The position numbers were made by a program, and so were the translations under genes. Below are positions 41,552 to 50,789 of a stretch of 50,904 nucleotides of DNA, in pieces (the first letter of the stretch is position 1; each line of letters starts with the position of its first letter). This DNA is from Bacteroidaceae bacterium (GTDB lineage: Bacteria > Bacteroidota > Bacteroidia > Bacteroidales > Bacteroidaceae): the NCBI GenBank assembly GCA_017471185.1, contig JAFUVZ010000079.1:1-50904 (forward strand). Reading direction: 5' to 3'. The notes below the pieces were generated by a model, which did no database searches, had not been told where the DNA came from, and worked only from the letters and a program-made list of their open reading frames with translations.

Positions 41552-44430
41552 AGACGTTTTTAGAAATAACAGCACAAGATATATACCAGCGTATCGGAAA
41601 TGACCTGTCGCACACAGCCGTCATCTTCCCCAACAAACGTGCCAGCCTGTTCTTCAGCGAGCATTTGGCTCGTCAGGCAGGCTCTCCTGTCTGGTCACCT
41701 TCCTACATCAGCATCCAGGATCTTTTCACCACCCTCTCCCCTTGGCAGTTGGGAGACCCCATCCGCCTGGTTTGTGAATTGTATAAAGTATATAGAAATG
41801 AGACAAACAGCGATGAAACGCTGGACGATTTCTATCCTTGGGGAGAGCTGCTCATCAGCGACTTCAATGATGTGGATAAGAACATGGCAGACGCCAGGCA
41901 GCTGTTCAGCAACCTACAGGAACTGAGAAATCTCGACGACCTGAGCTACCTCTCTCCAGAGCAGCAGGCAGCCATCCGCCAGTTCTTCGATCATTTCTCC
42001 ATTGAGAGGACATCGGAACTGAAACAGCGTTTCGTTTCCGTATGGAACCGTCTGGGAGCCATCTATCAAGCCTTCAGACATCGGTTGAGCGAATTAGGCA
42101 TTGCCTATGAAGGCATGCTCTATCGTGATGTCGTTGAGAAACTCGATACCGGCCTGCTGAAATATGACCACATGGCATTCGTAGGCTTCAATGTATTGAG
42201 CAAGGTAGAGATTACCCTTTTCTCTAAATTACAGGAAGCCGGTAAGGCACTGTTCTACTGGGATTACGATGAATCATACACCACCTTGCCCAGACAGGCG
42301 ACACCAGCATTCACCCATGAGGCAGGCGAATTCATATTGCGTAACCTGAAGTTGTTCCCCAACGCCTTGACAGAGGAGCATTTCTCCTCCATGAAACAAC
42401 CCAAGCAGATACGCTACATCGCCTCACCTACAGAGAATGCCCAGGCCCGTTTCCTGCCACAATGGTATGCAGCACTCTCTAAGGATTGCCCGGAAAAGGA
42501 AAATGCCGTTGTGTTGTGCAATGAAAGCCTGTTGCAACCCGTGCTCCATGCCCTTCCGGAAGGTGTGAAGCATGTCAATATCACCATGGGGTTCCCGTTG
42601 TCGCAAACGCCAGTATATAGCTTTATCACTGTGATTACCGACCTGCAGACCATCGGCTATGACCCAGATTCCGGCAGGTATAAATATAATGCAGTCATTG
42701 CTTTCCTGCGTCATCCCTATACCCGTCAGTTGTCTTCATGCGCACAGCAGATTGAACGGGATATTGTAACCAGCAACCGATTCTTCCCGCTTCCTTCCGA
42801 ACTGCAGCGTGATGAATTCTTGGTAAAGGCTTTCACTCCTCAGCAAGGTAATCTGGCACTGTGCACCTACCTGGCCAATATGTTGTTGGAAGTTACTGAG
42901 ATTTATCGTAACCGCCCTGATGAGGATGGCATCTATACGCAGCTGTACCGCGAATCGTTGTTCAAGAGTTATACGCTCGTCAACCGTCTCCTTACCCTCA
43001 TCCAGCAAGGCGATCTGACAGTGAATGCGCACACATTCCGCAAACTGCTGGGCAGGGTATTGAGTGGTGCTTCCATCCCATTTCATGGAGAGCCTGCCAT
43101 CGGTTTGCAGATCATGGGTGTACTGGAAACCAGAAACCTGGACTTCAGAAATCTGCTTATGCTGTCTGTCAATGAGGGCCAGCTTCCCAAGGCCGAAGCC
43201 GAAGCATCGTTCATTCCTTACAACTTGCGAAAGGCATTCGGCTTGACCACCATTGAGCACAAGAATTCCGTTTATGCCTATTATTTCTACCGCTTGATTC
43301 AACGTGCTGAAACGGTGACCTTGCTTTACAACAACTCCACCGACGGGATCCATCGGGGTGAGATGTCCAGGTTCATGCTGCAGCTGCTCACCGAAGTCCC
43401 CTATCCTATCAGACTTGAACAATTGGAGGCAGGGCAGTCGCCTTTGGAAGAACGCACGATTGTCATCGAGAAAACGCCGGAAATTATGGAGATGTTGTAT
43501 GAGAACTACGACAGCCAGAAGCATCCCGACTGGTATCTGTCACCTTCAGCGCTGAACACCTATTTGAATTGCCCTTTGAATTTCTATTACAAATACGTGT
43601 TGCGCATCCGTCGTCCTGACGAGGTGAACGATGAGATTGACAATGCCGCGTTCGGTAGCATCTTCCACTGTGCGGCAGAGCTGCTGTACAAAGACCTCAC
43701 CGCCCATGGTGACATCATTAATAAATCTGATTTAGAGGCTGTTCTAAAAGACAAGCCCCGTCTGCACAATTATGTGGACAGGGCTTTCAAGCACGAATTC
43801 TTTAAGTTAGATGAGCAGGCGAAAGCGGAATACAACGGAATCCAGCAGATCAACCGAAGCGTTATCATCCGTTACTTAGAGAATCTGTTGAAGCTTGACA
43901 TCAACTATACGCCGTTTGTCATGATGGGCATGGAGCAGATTGTTAGTGAAGACATGGAAGTGGAAACACCTTACGGAACATATCATCTGAAGATTGGCGG
44001 AAAGATTGATCGTATGGACTGTAAGGGCGGTACATTGCGCATCATCGACTATAAGACAGGTGGAAAACCTGTAAGGCCAGTACCTGATATAGAAGATATC
44101 TTTACAGGTAAGAATCGTGATCACCGTATCTTCCAGACTTTCCTCTATTCCGCCGTCGTTTGTGGTTTGCAGAAAGAAAAGTATGTTGCGCCAGGTTTAT
44201 TGATTCTCAAGACGGCAACTTCTGATGACTTCTCTACGGACATTAAGTTTAACAACGCTCCGGTCAATGATTTCAGTCTGTTAGAGAAAGAATTCCGTGA
44301 ACGTTTGCAGCAGCTCCTTCATGAAATCTTTAATCCAGAAACCCCGTTCCGTCAGACAGAAAACCGTCCAGACAATTGTAAGTACTGTGATTACAAGCAG
44401 TTCTGCAAGGTGACAATAAAAGAAAGATAA
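41548..44430 (+). CDS. addB: AddB-like PD-(D/E)XK nuclease subunit
   Basis: The 960-residue protein starts TFLEITAQDIYQRIGNDL and lacks an intact Walker A, having VIFPNKRASLFFSEHL there instead. The C-terminal nuclease has LSPSALNTYLNCPLNFYYKYVL, FGSIFHCAAELLY and RIIDYKTGGKP (Asp-x-Lys). The cysteine in LNCPLNF and the late CKYCDYKQFCK group match the four-cysteine Fe-S staple of AddB. It acts with the helicase encoded just upstream. The annotation as addB rests on operon position and the Fe-S nuclease; overall similarity to the Bacillus protein is probably low. Confidence 0.87.
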   Translation: MKTFLEITAQDIYQRIGNDLSHTAVIFPNKRASLFFSEHLARQAGSPVWSPSYISIQDLFTTLSPWQLGDPIRLVCELYKVYRNETNSDETLDDFYPWGELLISDFNDVDKNMADARQLFSNLQELRNLDDLSYLSPEQQAAIRQFFDHFSIERTSELKQRFVSVWNRLGAIYQAFRHRLSELGIAYEGMLYRDVVEKLDTGLLKYDHMAFVGFNVLSKVEITLFSKLQEAGKALFYWDYDESYTTLPRQATPAFTHEAGEFILRNLKLFPNALTEEHFSSMKQPKQIRYIASPTENAQARFLPQWYAALSKDCPEKENAVVLCNESLLQPVLHALPEGVKHVNITMGFPLSQTPVYSFITVITDLQTIGYDPDSGRYKYNAVIAFLRHPYTRQLSSCAQQIERDIVTSNRFFPLPSELQRDEFLVKAFTPQQGNLALCTYLANMLLEVTEIYRNRPDEDGIYTQLYRESLFKSYTLVNRLLTLIQQGDLTVNAHTFRKLLGRVLSGASIPFHGEPAIGLQIMGVLETRNLDFRNLLMLSVNEGQLPKAEAEASFIPYNLRKAFGLTTIEHKNSVYAYYFYRLIQRAETVTLLYNNSTDGIHRGEMSRFMLQLLTEVPYPIRLEQLEAGQSPLEERTIVIEKTPEIMEMLYENYDSQKHPDWYLSPSALNTYLNCPLNFYYKYVLRIRRPDEVNDEIDNAAFGSIFHCAAELLYKDLTAHGDIINKSDLEAVLKDKPRLHNYVDRAFKHEFFKLDEQAKAEYNGIQQINRSVIIRYLENLLKLDINYTPFVMMGMEQIVSEDMEVETPYGTYHLKIGGKIDRMDCKGGTLRIIDYKTGGKPVRPVPDIEDIFTGKNRDHRIFQTFLYSAVVCGLQKEKYVAPGLLILKTATSDDFSTDIKFNNAPVNDFSLLEKEFRERLQQLLHEIFNPETPFRQTENRPDNCKYCDYKQFCKVTIKER

Positions 44431-44457
44431 GATAATAACTATTAATAGATCAATTTT

Positions 44458-45075
44458 ATGGCAAACGTACAATATCCATCCATACTGTTAGAAAAGGCTG
44501 TGAATGAATTCGCTAAGCTGCCGGGCATCGGCAACAAGACCGCCATGCGTCTGGTACTGCACCTGTTGCGTCAGGACACTGCTACCGTAGAAGCCTTCGG
44601 CAACTCCATCATCAAGCTCAAGCATGATGTGAAGTATTGTCGGGTTTGCCATAACATCAGCGATACCGAAACTTGCAACATCTGCTCCAATCCCCGTCGT
44701 GATCCCAGCACCGTCTGTGTTGTGGAGAACATCCGCGACGTGCTGGCCATAGAAGCCACCCAGCAATACAATGGACTCTATCATGTTTTAGGAGGCATTA
44801 TCAGTCCGATGGATGGCATCGGTCCTAAGAACCTGGAAATCGACAGTCTGGTTGAACGTATCAGCCAGGGCGAGGTCAAGGAAGTCATCTTCGCCCTCAG
44901 CACCACCATGGAAGGCGACACCACCAGCTTCTACATCTCCCGTCGCCTGAAAGACTACCCCGTTAAGCTCAGCGTCCTGGCCCGTGGTGTCAGCGTAGGC
45001 GACGAACTTGAATATACAGACGAAGTAACCCTTGGCCGCAGCATCATCAACCGCACCCCTTACGCTACTTCATAA
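44458..45075 (+). CDS. recR: Recombination mediator RecR
   Basis: The 205-residue protein has the N-terminal helix-hairpin-helix ([20 protein letters not shown]), a C4 zinc finger ([18 protein letters not shown]), the Toprim domain ([23 protein letters not shown]) and ATTMEGDTT-like Walker B region [13 protein letters not shown], ending [22 protein letters not shown]. It loads RecA at gaps with RecO. It is 27 bases after addB, so end processing and RecA loading are encoded together. Confidence 0.96.
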   Translation: MANVQYPSILLEKAVNEFAKLPGIGNKTAMRLVLHLLRQDTATVEAFGNSIIKLKHDVKYCRVCHNISDTETCNICSNPRRDPSTVCVVENIRDVLAIEATQQYNGLYHVLGGIISPMDGIGPKNLEIDSLVERISQGEVKEVIFALSTTMEGDTTSFYISRRLKDYPVKLSVLARGVSVGDELEYTDEVTLGRSIINRTPYATS

Positions 45076-45099
45076 CACCATCTGTTTCTGCATTCCTGG

Positions 45100-45119
45100 A
45101 TAGCCGAGCAAAGGGCTAT
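45100..45119. terminator. Weak hairpin between recR and the UDP-glucose dehydrogenase gene
   Basis: ATAGCC and GGCTAT arms with an 8-base loop lie between two convergent genes. There is no U-run, so activity is doubtful. Confidence 0.3.
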
Positions 45120-45130
45120 GGATAGCATCT

Positions 45131-46459
45131 TCAATCTCGTTTAAAAATGTCTCGAGTATAGACTTTATCTTGAACATCGTCAAGTGCTGAGTCGTAGCGG
45201 TTGGCGATGATTGCATCAGATTCTCTCTTGAAGGCATCAAGGTTATTCACGACTTTCGAACCAAAGAATGTGTCGCCGTCTTTGAGTGTAGGCTCATAGA
45301 TGATGATATTGGCACCCTTTGCCTTCACTCGCTTCATAACGCCCTGAATGGCACTCTGGCGGAAGTTGTCGCTATTGCTCTTCATCGTCAGGCGGAATAC
45401 TCCGATTGTAACTTCTTTCTCCGCGCTCTGGCTCCAGTCGCTGTTAGCGGTATAGTAGCCTGCCTTGCGCAGCACCTCATCGGCAATGAAGTCCTTGCGG
45501 GTACGGTTGCTCTCCACGATGGCGGTCATCATATTTTGTGGCACATCCGCATAGTTAGCCAGCAACTGCTTGGTATCCTTGGGAAGACAGTAGCCACCAT
45601 AGCCAAAGCTGGGATTATTGTAATGGGTTCCTATACGAGGGTCGAGGCCGACACCTAAGATAATTGCCTGGGAATCGAGACCCTTCACCTCAGCGTATGT
45701 GTCAAGCTCATTAAAATAACTTACACGCAAAGCCAAATAGGTGTTGGCAAAAAGTTTTACTGCCTCAGCTTCGGTCATGCCCATGAAGAGGATATCAATA
45801 TCCTCCTTGATCGCACCTTCTTGCAGAAGAACCGCAAAGGCTTTTGCCTTTTCAGCTGCATCATGGGAACCGATAGCAGCGATGGCAGCGTTCTCCTCGT
45901 CCCACCTCGCATTACGGTCGCCAGGCAATACCTTGGGGTATCCCACGATGATACGGCTGGGATAGAGGTTATCGTAGAGAGCCTTGCTCTCACGAAGGAA
46001 CTCCGGCGAGAAGAGCAGATTGAACTTCTTGTCCTTCAGTGCCGGATCTGTCAGGAATCTCAAAGCGTATTTAACATAGAGTGAACGGCAATAACCGACT
46101 GGGATCGTACTCTTGATGACCATCACGGCATCGGGATTGACACTCAGCACGAGGTTGATGACATCCTCGATATGATGGGTATCGAAGAAGTTCTTCTGCG
46201 GGTCGTAGTTGGTAGGGGCCGCTATCACTACAAAGTCTGCGTCCTTGTATGCTGACGCACCGTCCAAAGTGGCGGTCAGGTCAAGCTCCTTCTCTGCCAG
46301 ATATTTCTCAATATACTCATCCTGAATCGGAGATATGCGGTTATTGATCTTCTCCACCTTCTCAGGTATTACATCTACTGCGGTCACATGGTTGTGCTGC
46401 GCCAACAATGTGGCGATACTCATACCGACATAGCCCGTTCCTGCTACTGCTATATTCAT
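45131..46459 (-). CDS. ugd: UDP-glucose 6-dehydrogenase
   Basis: The 442-residue protein has the N-terminal NAD-binding GTGYVG (7-12), a middle domain with [21 protein letters not shown], and the active-site cysteine in [15 protein letters not shown], followed by a UDP-binding C-terminal domain (IIIYEPTL). It oxidises UDP-glucose to UDP-glucuronate. The epimerase encoded upstream would then turn UDP-glucuronate into UDP-galacturonate, both being precursors of acidic surface polysaccharide. The two genes are separated by about 310 bases holding an IS66-like remnant. Confidence 0.94.
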   Translation of the reverse strand: MNIAVAGTGYVGMSIATLLAQHNHVTAVDVIPEKVEKINNRISPIQDEYIEKYLAEKELDLTATLDGASAYKDADFVVIAAPTNYDPQKNFFDTHHIEDVINLVLSVNPDAVMVIKSTIPVGYCRSLYVKYALRFLTDPALKDKKFNLLFSPEFLRESKALYDNLYPSRIIVGYPKVLPGDRNARWDEENAAIAAIGSHDAAEKAKAFAVLLQEGAIKEDIDILFMGMTEAEAVKLFANTYLALRVSYFNELDTYAEVKGLDSQAIILGVGLDPRIGTHYNNPSFGYGGYCLPKDTKQLLANYADVPQNMMTAIVESNRTRKDFIADEVLRKAGYYTANSDWSQSAEKEVTIGVFRLTMKSNSDNFRQSAIQGVMKRVKAKGANIIIYEPTLKDGDTFFGSKVVNNLDAFKRESDAIIANRYDSALDDVQDKVYTRDIFKRD

Positions 46460-46595
46460 GTTATAATACTTTATAGTTCAAATTTTAGACCCGTTAAGAC
46501 TTATGATATCCGAAACACGTCACACAAGTATTTATTAGGATATTTGCCTGAACCCGTTTCTCCAGTCTTGACTTATCGCTTGCAAAAATAAGCAA

Positions 46596-46784
46596 TTAAT
46601 CCCATTTCTGCAAGAATAATGGCAAATTATGAACCCGCCAGCAGAGTGACGGTTCACTGTATTTCACGCTCTCGGTCTCCATCCATAGTTTCATGGTTTC
46701 CATGATGGGACGTGCGAACCCATCACGCTTTGCCTTGCGTTCCTCCGGGCAGAAGGGACATACATTTCCGTCATTTGCGGTCAT
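46596..46784 (-). pseudogene. Probable IS66-type transposase fragment
   Basis: This 62-codon frame overlaps the end of the epimerase gene by 14 bases. Its middle, RKAKRDGFARPIMETMKLWM, and its end SLCWRVHNLPLFLQKWD resemble the segment before the last catalytic region of IS66 transposases (RxxxxxxxxPIxxxxxxWL...AIxYxLxxW). No terminal repeats or other transposase parts are visible. It is the only recognisable content of the 46460-46770 gap. This is recalled resemblance; it could also be an unrelated small gene. Confidence 0.4.
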
Positions 46785-47847
46785 AGAACTCCTTATACCA
46801 CTCTGCGAAATGCCTTAGACCCTCTCGCAACGGAATCTTTGGTGTAAACCCGTAATCACGCTCAAGGGCTGTGGCATCTGCATACGTCGTTGGTACATCA
46901 CCTGGCTGCATAGGGACAAGTTGCTTGTGAGCCTCGAAGTCGAAGTCTGCGGGAAGGACACCGGCACGTACCAGTTCTTCTTGCAGAATCTGTACGAAGT
47001 CGAGCAAGCTCTCTGGCTGGCCACCGCCTATGTTATATACTGCGTATGGAGGAACAGGCAAGCCATCCTCACCCTTCTTTCGCTCCGGAGCACCCTGCAT
47101 CACACGGACAATACCTTCCACGATGTCATCGACGTAGGTGAAGTCACGACGGCAGTTACCGTAGTTGAATATCTGAATCGTCTCGCCCTTCAACAGTTTG
47201 TTGGTGAATCCAAAGTACGCCATGTCAGGACGACCGGCAGGGCCATAAACCGTGAAGAAACGCAATCCAGTCGTGGGAATGTCATACAGCTTTGAATAGC
47301 AATGTGCAAACAGCTCATTGCTCTTTTTGGTGGCAGCATATAATGACACAGGATTATCCACACGGTCATCCGTCGAGAACGGCACTTTCTTGTTACCTCC
47401 ATAAACGGAACTGGACGAAGCATACACCAGATGCTCCACATGATTATGGCGGCAAGCTTCCAAGATATTGTAGAAGCCAATCATGTTACTCATGATATAC
47501 GCATCAGGATTGGTGATGCTATAGCGTACGCCAGCCTGAGCAGCCAGGTTAACCACCACCTGCGGCTTATACTCCGCAAAAATGCCGTCAATAGCCTGCT
47601 TATCCGCAATATCTCCTTTGACGAACACCCACTTATTATTGTTCTTTCTTAATTCTTCATTCCTATTTCTCAATTCAGAAAGACGGTATTCCTTCAGAGC
47701 CACATCATAGTAGTCGTTCATGTTGTCGATACCGATGATAGTAGCCCCGTTCAAGTCTTTAAACAGACGCTTCACTAAGTTCGAGCCAATGAATCCGGCA
47801 GCTCCAGTGACAAAGACACACTGATTGTCTAAAACTATTTTCTGCAT
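46771..47847 (-). CDS. NAD-dependent sugar-nucleotide epimerase (UDP-glucuronate 4-epimerase type)
   Basis: The 358-residue protein has the NAD-binding TGAAGFIGSNL, the phrase IGIDNMNDYYDVALKEYRL typical of UDP-glucuronate 4-epimerases, VVNLAAQAGVRYSITNPDAYIMSN, catalytic YASSSSVYG and YAATKKSNE (Tyr-x3-Lys), GLRFFTVYGPAGRPDMA, and DFTYVDDIVEGI. A polar stretch SELRNRNEELRKNNNKW (about 57-73) looks like an inserted low-complexity segment. It is upstream of ugd on the same strand and probably works with it to make UDP-galacturonate. Confidence 0.9.
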   Translation of the reverse strand: MQKIVLDNQCVFVTGAAGFIGSNLVKRLFKDLNGATIIGIDNMNDYYDVALKEYRLSELRNRNEELRKNNNKWVFVKGDIADKQAIDGIFAEYKPQVVVNLAAQAGVRYSITNPDAYIMSNMIGFYNILEACRHNHVEHLVYASSSSVYGGNKKVPFSTDDRVDNPVSLYAATKKSNELFAHCYSKLYDIPTTGLRFFTVYGPAGRPDMAYFGFTNKLLKGETIQIFNYGNCRRDFTYVDDIVEGIVRVMQGAPERKKGEDGLPVPPYAVYNIGGGQPESLLDFVQILQEELVRAGVLPADFDFEAHKQLVPMQPGDVPTTYADATALERDYGFTPKIPLREGLRHFAEWYKEFYDRK

Positions 47848-47907
47848 AACAATGTTAATTTACTGTTGATTTCAGGCATAAGCAATACGTAATTATATTG
47901 ACGGGTA

Positions 47908-47938
47908 CAAAGATATGTACTTTTCAACAAAAAGCAAA
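47908..47938 (-). promoter_or_regulatory. Promoter of the epimerase gene
   Basis: On the minus strand TTTG (47935-47938), 19 bases, TATCTTTG (47908-47915). Exact consensus; predicted leader about 55 bases. Confidence 0.7.
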
Positions 47939-47961
47939 TAAAAGCTGAGTTTTTTGCTATA

Positions 47962-48158
47962 TCAGGCAAACCATTCCTCAATTCCTCCCGTAAAACGCTT
48001 CGACGGTAGCTTGCCCTTAGGCAGACGAGCAGTTACACCAATGCCATAGCCAGTTCCTCATGTGCCTCCGCATAAGAACAGCAAAAGTCATAAAATACAT
48101 CCCTTGGAATCTGCTCTATGACCTGCGCCAGTTTTGATGACAAATCGTTGTGGTTCAT
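47962..48158 (-). pseudogene. Decayed small gene(s) downstream of hepT
   Basis: A 41-codon frame (ATG at 48156-48158; it contains LAQVIEQIPRDVFYDFCCSY) ends at a TAA at 48033. In another frame, reading continues as VTARLPKGKLPSKRFTGG to a TGA at 47962, and the two pieces join naturally if a one-base shift near 48035 is assumed. Directly before it, a 25-codon frame (48159-48236, MLAIRRRLVEIAKKRM...) ends in a TAA that abuts the ATG. Together they look like the remains of one or two genes. I do not recognise the family. Confidence 0.4.
47978..48025. repeat. 48-bp direct repeat, left copy
   Basis: Matches 48996-49043 at 44 of 48 positions; shared core AACGCTTCGACGGTAGCTTG. Read on the minus strand both copies encode LPK(G/A)KLPSKR. 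The pair encloses the MntA/HepT genes. Confidence 0.85.
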
Positions 48159-48264
48159 TTACTTGACTATCCAACCATTGACGGTTGTCATTCGTTTCTT
48201 GGCTATTTCAACCAGTCGTCTACGAATTGCCAACATGTCTGCAATCCCTTCGACATAGGTTTAC

Positions 48265-48636
48265 TTAAAGAATGCTTTGAATTATCTTTTCAACTACTGG
48301 CAACAAAGGAGGGATATCTTCTTTCAATGTTTTGAAAACAATATCTGCGTCAATCTCAAAATAATGATGAGCGATCTTATCACGCATTTTCATTATTCCC
48401 TGCCAATAAACTTCAGGGTATTTAGGTAGCAGTTGTCCATCTGTCAACTTATCCAAACCTTTGACTGCTTCGCCTAATGCAATGAGATTCATACAAAGAG
48501 CATCCAACCTCAACACGCCTCCAGGAGAAGTTAAGAAATCGTCAACATTATTAACCGTTTCAGACCTTTCAATGATCAGTTCAACTGCACCTTGAATCTG
48601 TTTCAGACTACTATATACAAGCTCTGTATCAAACAT
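48265..48636 (-). CDS. HepT-family toxin (DUF86)
   Basis: The 123-residue helical protein has the HEPN motif Arg-x4-His-x-Tyr within MRDKIAHHYFEID, the RNase active site of HepT toxins. Upstream helices include LGEAVKGLDKL, as usual for the family. It overlaps the nucleotidyltransferase gene by 8 bases, the standard antitoxin-first order. HepT cuts tRNA or mRNA unless its active-site tyrosine is AMPylated by the partner. Both active sites look intact. The module lies between two 48-bp direct repeats. Confidence 0.92.
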   Translation of the reverse strand: MFDTELVYSSLKQIQGAVELIIERSETVNNVDDFLTSPGGVLRLDALCMNLIALGEAVKGLDKLTDGQLLPKYPEVYWQGIMKMRDKIAHHYFEIDADIVFKTLKEDIPPLLPVVEKIIQSIL

Positions 48637-48922
48637 AGATTCCTTCCTTGTTTATACGTTGCAAAAGCATTGGGTTCATGTTCTTGCGAAGTCTTATCAT
48701 CTCGACAGGGCAACCTAACAGCAGTTCCAATTCAGACTGAATCATCTCCAGCGTAAGGAGAGAAGGAGCCTCACCTTCATAGCAGATATCAACATCACTT
48801 TGGTCAGTCTGCTCACCACGAGCTACAGACCCAAAGACACCAAGTCGCGTAATGCCATACTTATCTGAGGCTACTATCTTGTAGTCTTTCAGCAAGTTCA
48901 GTATTTCCGCAGTCGTTTTCAT
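48629..48922 (-). CDS. MntA-family nucleotidyltransferase antitoxin
   Basis: The product has 97 residues from the ATG at 48922 (MKTTAEILNLLKDYK). The minimal nucleotidyltransferase motif GSVARGEQTDQSDVDI (Gly-Ser-x-Ala-Arg-Gly...Ser-Asp-x-Asp) is complete, as in MntA, which neutralises HepT by transferring AMP to it. It lies first in the pair and has its own promoter 17 bases upstream. A third metal-ligand aspartate is less clear. Chromosomal copies may protect from phage or simply persist. Confidence 0.92.
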   Translation of the reverse strand: MKTTAEILNLLKDYKIVASDKYGITRLGVFGSVARGEQTDQSDVDICYEGEAPSLLTLEMIQSELELLLGCPVEMIRLRKNMNPMLLQRINKEGIYV

Positions 48923-48938
48923 ACCCAATACTTTTTTG

Positions 48939-48969
48939 CAAATATAGAACAAATGTTGGATAGTTCAAA
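48939..48969 (-). promoter_or_regulatory. Promoter of the mntA-hepT pair
   Basis: On the minus strand TTTG (48966-48969), 19 bases, TATATTTG (48939-48946); the leader would be about 10 bases. Confidence 0.7.
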
Positions 48970-48995
48970 GAAAGCAAGATGTTTTTTATCTTTTT

Positions 48996-49043
48996 TCAAT
49001 TCCTCCCATTAAACGCTTCGACGGTAGCTTGGCCTTGGGCAGA
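48996..49043. repeat. 48-bp direct repeat, right copy
   Basis: Second copy of the repeat at 47978-48025, same orientation, 4 differences. It lies just upstream of the mntA promoter. Confidence 0.85.
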
Positions 49044-49105
49044 GATGCCTTCGCGACTTGTGCACAGAAAGAACCATCCCTACTGTGCTCCCTACTGTGC
49101 TTGGC

Positions 49106-49303
49106 TTACACTGTTATGTTGATGTACTGCTCAAGTTGGCTGGCACTGATGTCACTAGGAAGAATCAAGGTCACGTCGTTGGGATATACCAACTTCAGGA
49201 ATCTTGTACGCTGCATGTGAGTACTGGGGGACTGCTTGAATTCATCTCCCGTCAATTCTACCTCTGCAAAGAGAGGCTGCTTGGCTTGCTTTTTGTTGTT
49301 CAT
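49106..49303 (-). CDS. Small hypothetical protein, possibly IS66 TnpA-like
   Basis: The 65-residue frame begins at the ATG 49301-49303 (MNNKKQAKQPLFAEVEL) and has FLKLVYPNDVTLILPSDISASQLEQYI, reminiscent of the C-terminal 'PNGV.L.LP' segment of IS66 accessory proteins, but lacks their N-terminal helix-turn-helix. A promoter-like TACCTTTG lies at 49337-49344. After its TAA the same frame stays open for 39 codons through the right 48-bp repeat to 48986, so it may be a longer gene cut by a nonsense mutation. Confidence 0.45.
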   Translation of the reverse strand: MNNKKQAKQPLFAEVELTGDEFKQSPSTHMQRTRFLKLVYPNDVTLILPSDISASQLEQYINITV

Positions 49304-49408
49304 TGTCGCTAAAATTTTAAAGTGAAATCTCAGCGGCAAAGGTATGTACATTATTTTATATGGCAATGACGGGGTTCACCGAACAGTTACGATAAAAATA
49401 TAGTTCAT

Positions 49409-49438
49409 GCGCAGGCGTGGAGATTCATTTGCCTGTGC
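49409..49438. terminator. Hairpin downstream of the RloB-like gene
   Basis: GCGCAGGC and GCCTGTGC arms (one G-U pair) around a 14-base loop, in the 269-base gap that otherwise shows nothing recognisable. On the minus strand it is followed by an AT-rich, T-containing stretch, so it may end the RloB transcript. Confidence 0.4.
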
Positions 49439-49572
49439 GGAAATTTCGTCCAAAAGATTCTTATCTATTATTTTCATTTGTCATCGTCAAGTTTTTATCT
49501 ACCCTTCTTAATTCTCAGCAACTCTCTGCCTACAACATTCAACTTATGACTTGTAGGTCCAAAAGAATCCAT

Positions 49573-50149
49573 CTACCCCATTATCCTCTCAATCACATCA
49601 AAGAGCTTGTACATCTGCGAGTACGACCTGTACACTTCCGGCTCCCTGACGCGCAGCGCTTCAAGTTCTCGCGAGATCTCAATTGCCCGCGCCATGTCAC
49701 CCTTCTCCTTCAATTCCCGATAAATATGCGTCTTGTTGAAAAAAGTTTCCGTCTTGTCGTAGTCAGGGATATGCCTTTTCAGCGCCTGCGCCACGGCATC
49801 GTAGTCAGCATACTCCTTGCTCGACGGACCTGGCATGTAGTGCATCAAAAACCAGTATTCCGTACAGGGACTGGACTCTACGAAGATGATATCCGGATTC
49901 TCCCGCTTCAGCGTCCTGTAATGCTCCATCTTCTCGTGGCTGCTCTCTATCACATCCATATCTATCAGGCACAGCACGTAGTCATAACCCGCCCTTAGGC
50001 GCTCCTGTGCCAGCCTTACAATATCATCCACGTCCGAATGCTTAGGGATACCGGGCGCCAGGCTGAACCTATACCGCTCCGTGGTACGTATATCGTCGAC
50101 ATAGCGATACTCCGTCAGCCGCAATGCTCTTCCTTACCTTCCTATTCAC
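49573..50149 (-). pseudogene. RloB-like (AbiLii-type) defence protein gene with N-terminal frameshift
   Basis: The main frame (183 codons from 50124) holds the RloB/Toprim-like body: TEYRYVDDIRTTERYRF, HSDVDDIVRLAQE, LCLIDMDVIESS with an Asp-x-Asp pair, and FVESSPCTEYWFLMHY. It has no ATG start. In another frame, a GTG at 50147-50149 that overlaps the ATPase stop codon encodes VNRKVRKSIA, the normal start of such proteins. The join near 50120 lacks the expected Gly-Glu-Gly segment, so about 17 bases seem to have been deleted, shifting the frame and removing the Toprim glutamate. The protein is probably inactive. Confidence 0.6.
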
Positions 50150-50789
50150 CGCTCTCTTCTCCATAGTATTCATCCATATCCATGTAAATACTATCCAGGA
50201 ACGGCAGATTCACCAGTTTCTCCTGCCTGTAGGCGTTGTACACCGACAGCGTCTTGTGCAGCCCGAGTGACGAGAGTCTTACCAACTGTGTCTCACCGCC
50301 GTCATTCTTGTCCGTAAACCAGACCACATCCCTACGGATGTAATCCTCATCCAGCAGGTTGATGTCATGCGTCGAAAGCACCAGCTGACCTCCCCGCTTG
50401 CTGTTCACCAGGAACACCTTGATAAAGTATGACAGCAACTCATAGTGGATGCTTGTCTCCACCTCGTCGATGGGCAGAATCACACCGCGAACCAACAGGT
50501 CATACAGCAGCGTAGCCAGCCCCATATACCGCTTGGTTCCCCTCGACTCAAGCCCTTCTTCCAGCTCCTTGTCACCATTACTGGTATGATGCACAAAAAA
50601 CATCTCGTCCGAGTGAAGCGTCCCCTTTTTCAGAATCTCCTCCTTCGCTTTCTCCGGCATACCCTGGGTGTTCTTGATCATCAGCTCCATTTCGGGCGTA
50701 AAGTTTATCTCCTCCTCGTGAATGGAAATATCCGAGATATTGAAGTCCGATGCCTTCACGCGAGTGCCACGGGGACAGGTCAATGGCAT
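50142..50789 (-). pseudogene. AAA-family ATPase (RloA/AbiLi type), 5'-truncated
   Basis: Only the C-terminal half is present: ESRGTKRYMGLATLLYDLLVRG (signature-like), ILPIDEVETSIHYELL with Walker B, and QLVLSTHDINLLDEDYI. The P-loop half is missing, and the first ATG overlaps the stop of the preceding frame (TGATG at 50787-50791), which belongs to another gene family. Such ATPases normally have about 400 residues and pair with RloB in abortive-infection (AbiL-like) systems. The RloB-like gene follows with overlapping start. The sequence strongly suggests loss of the 5' half by recombination. Confidence 0.65.

Noticed and set aside
42736-43524. A 262-codon minus-strand frame
   Set aside because: It is antisense to the AddB-like gene and has no family features.
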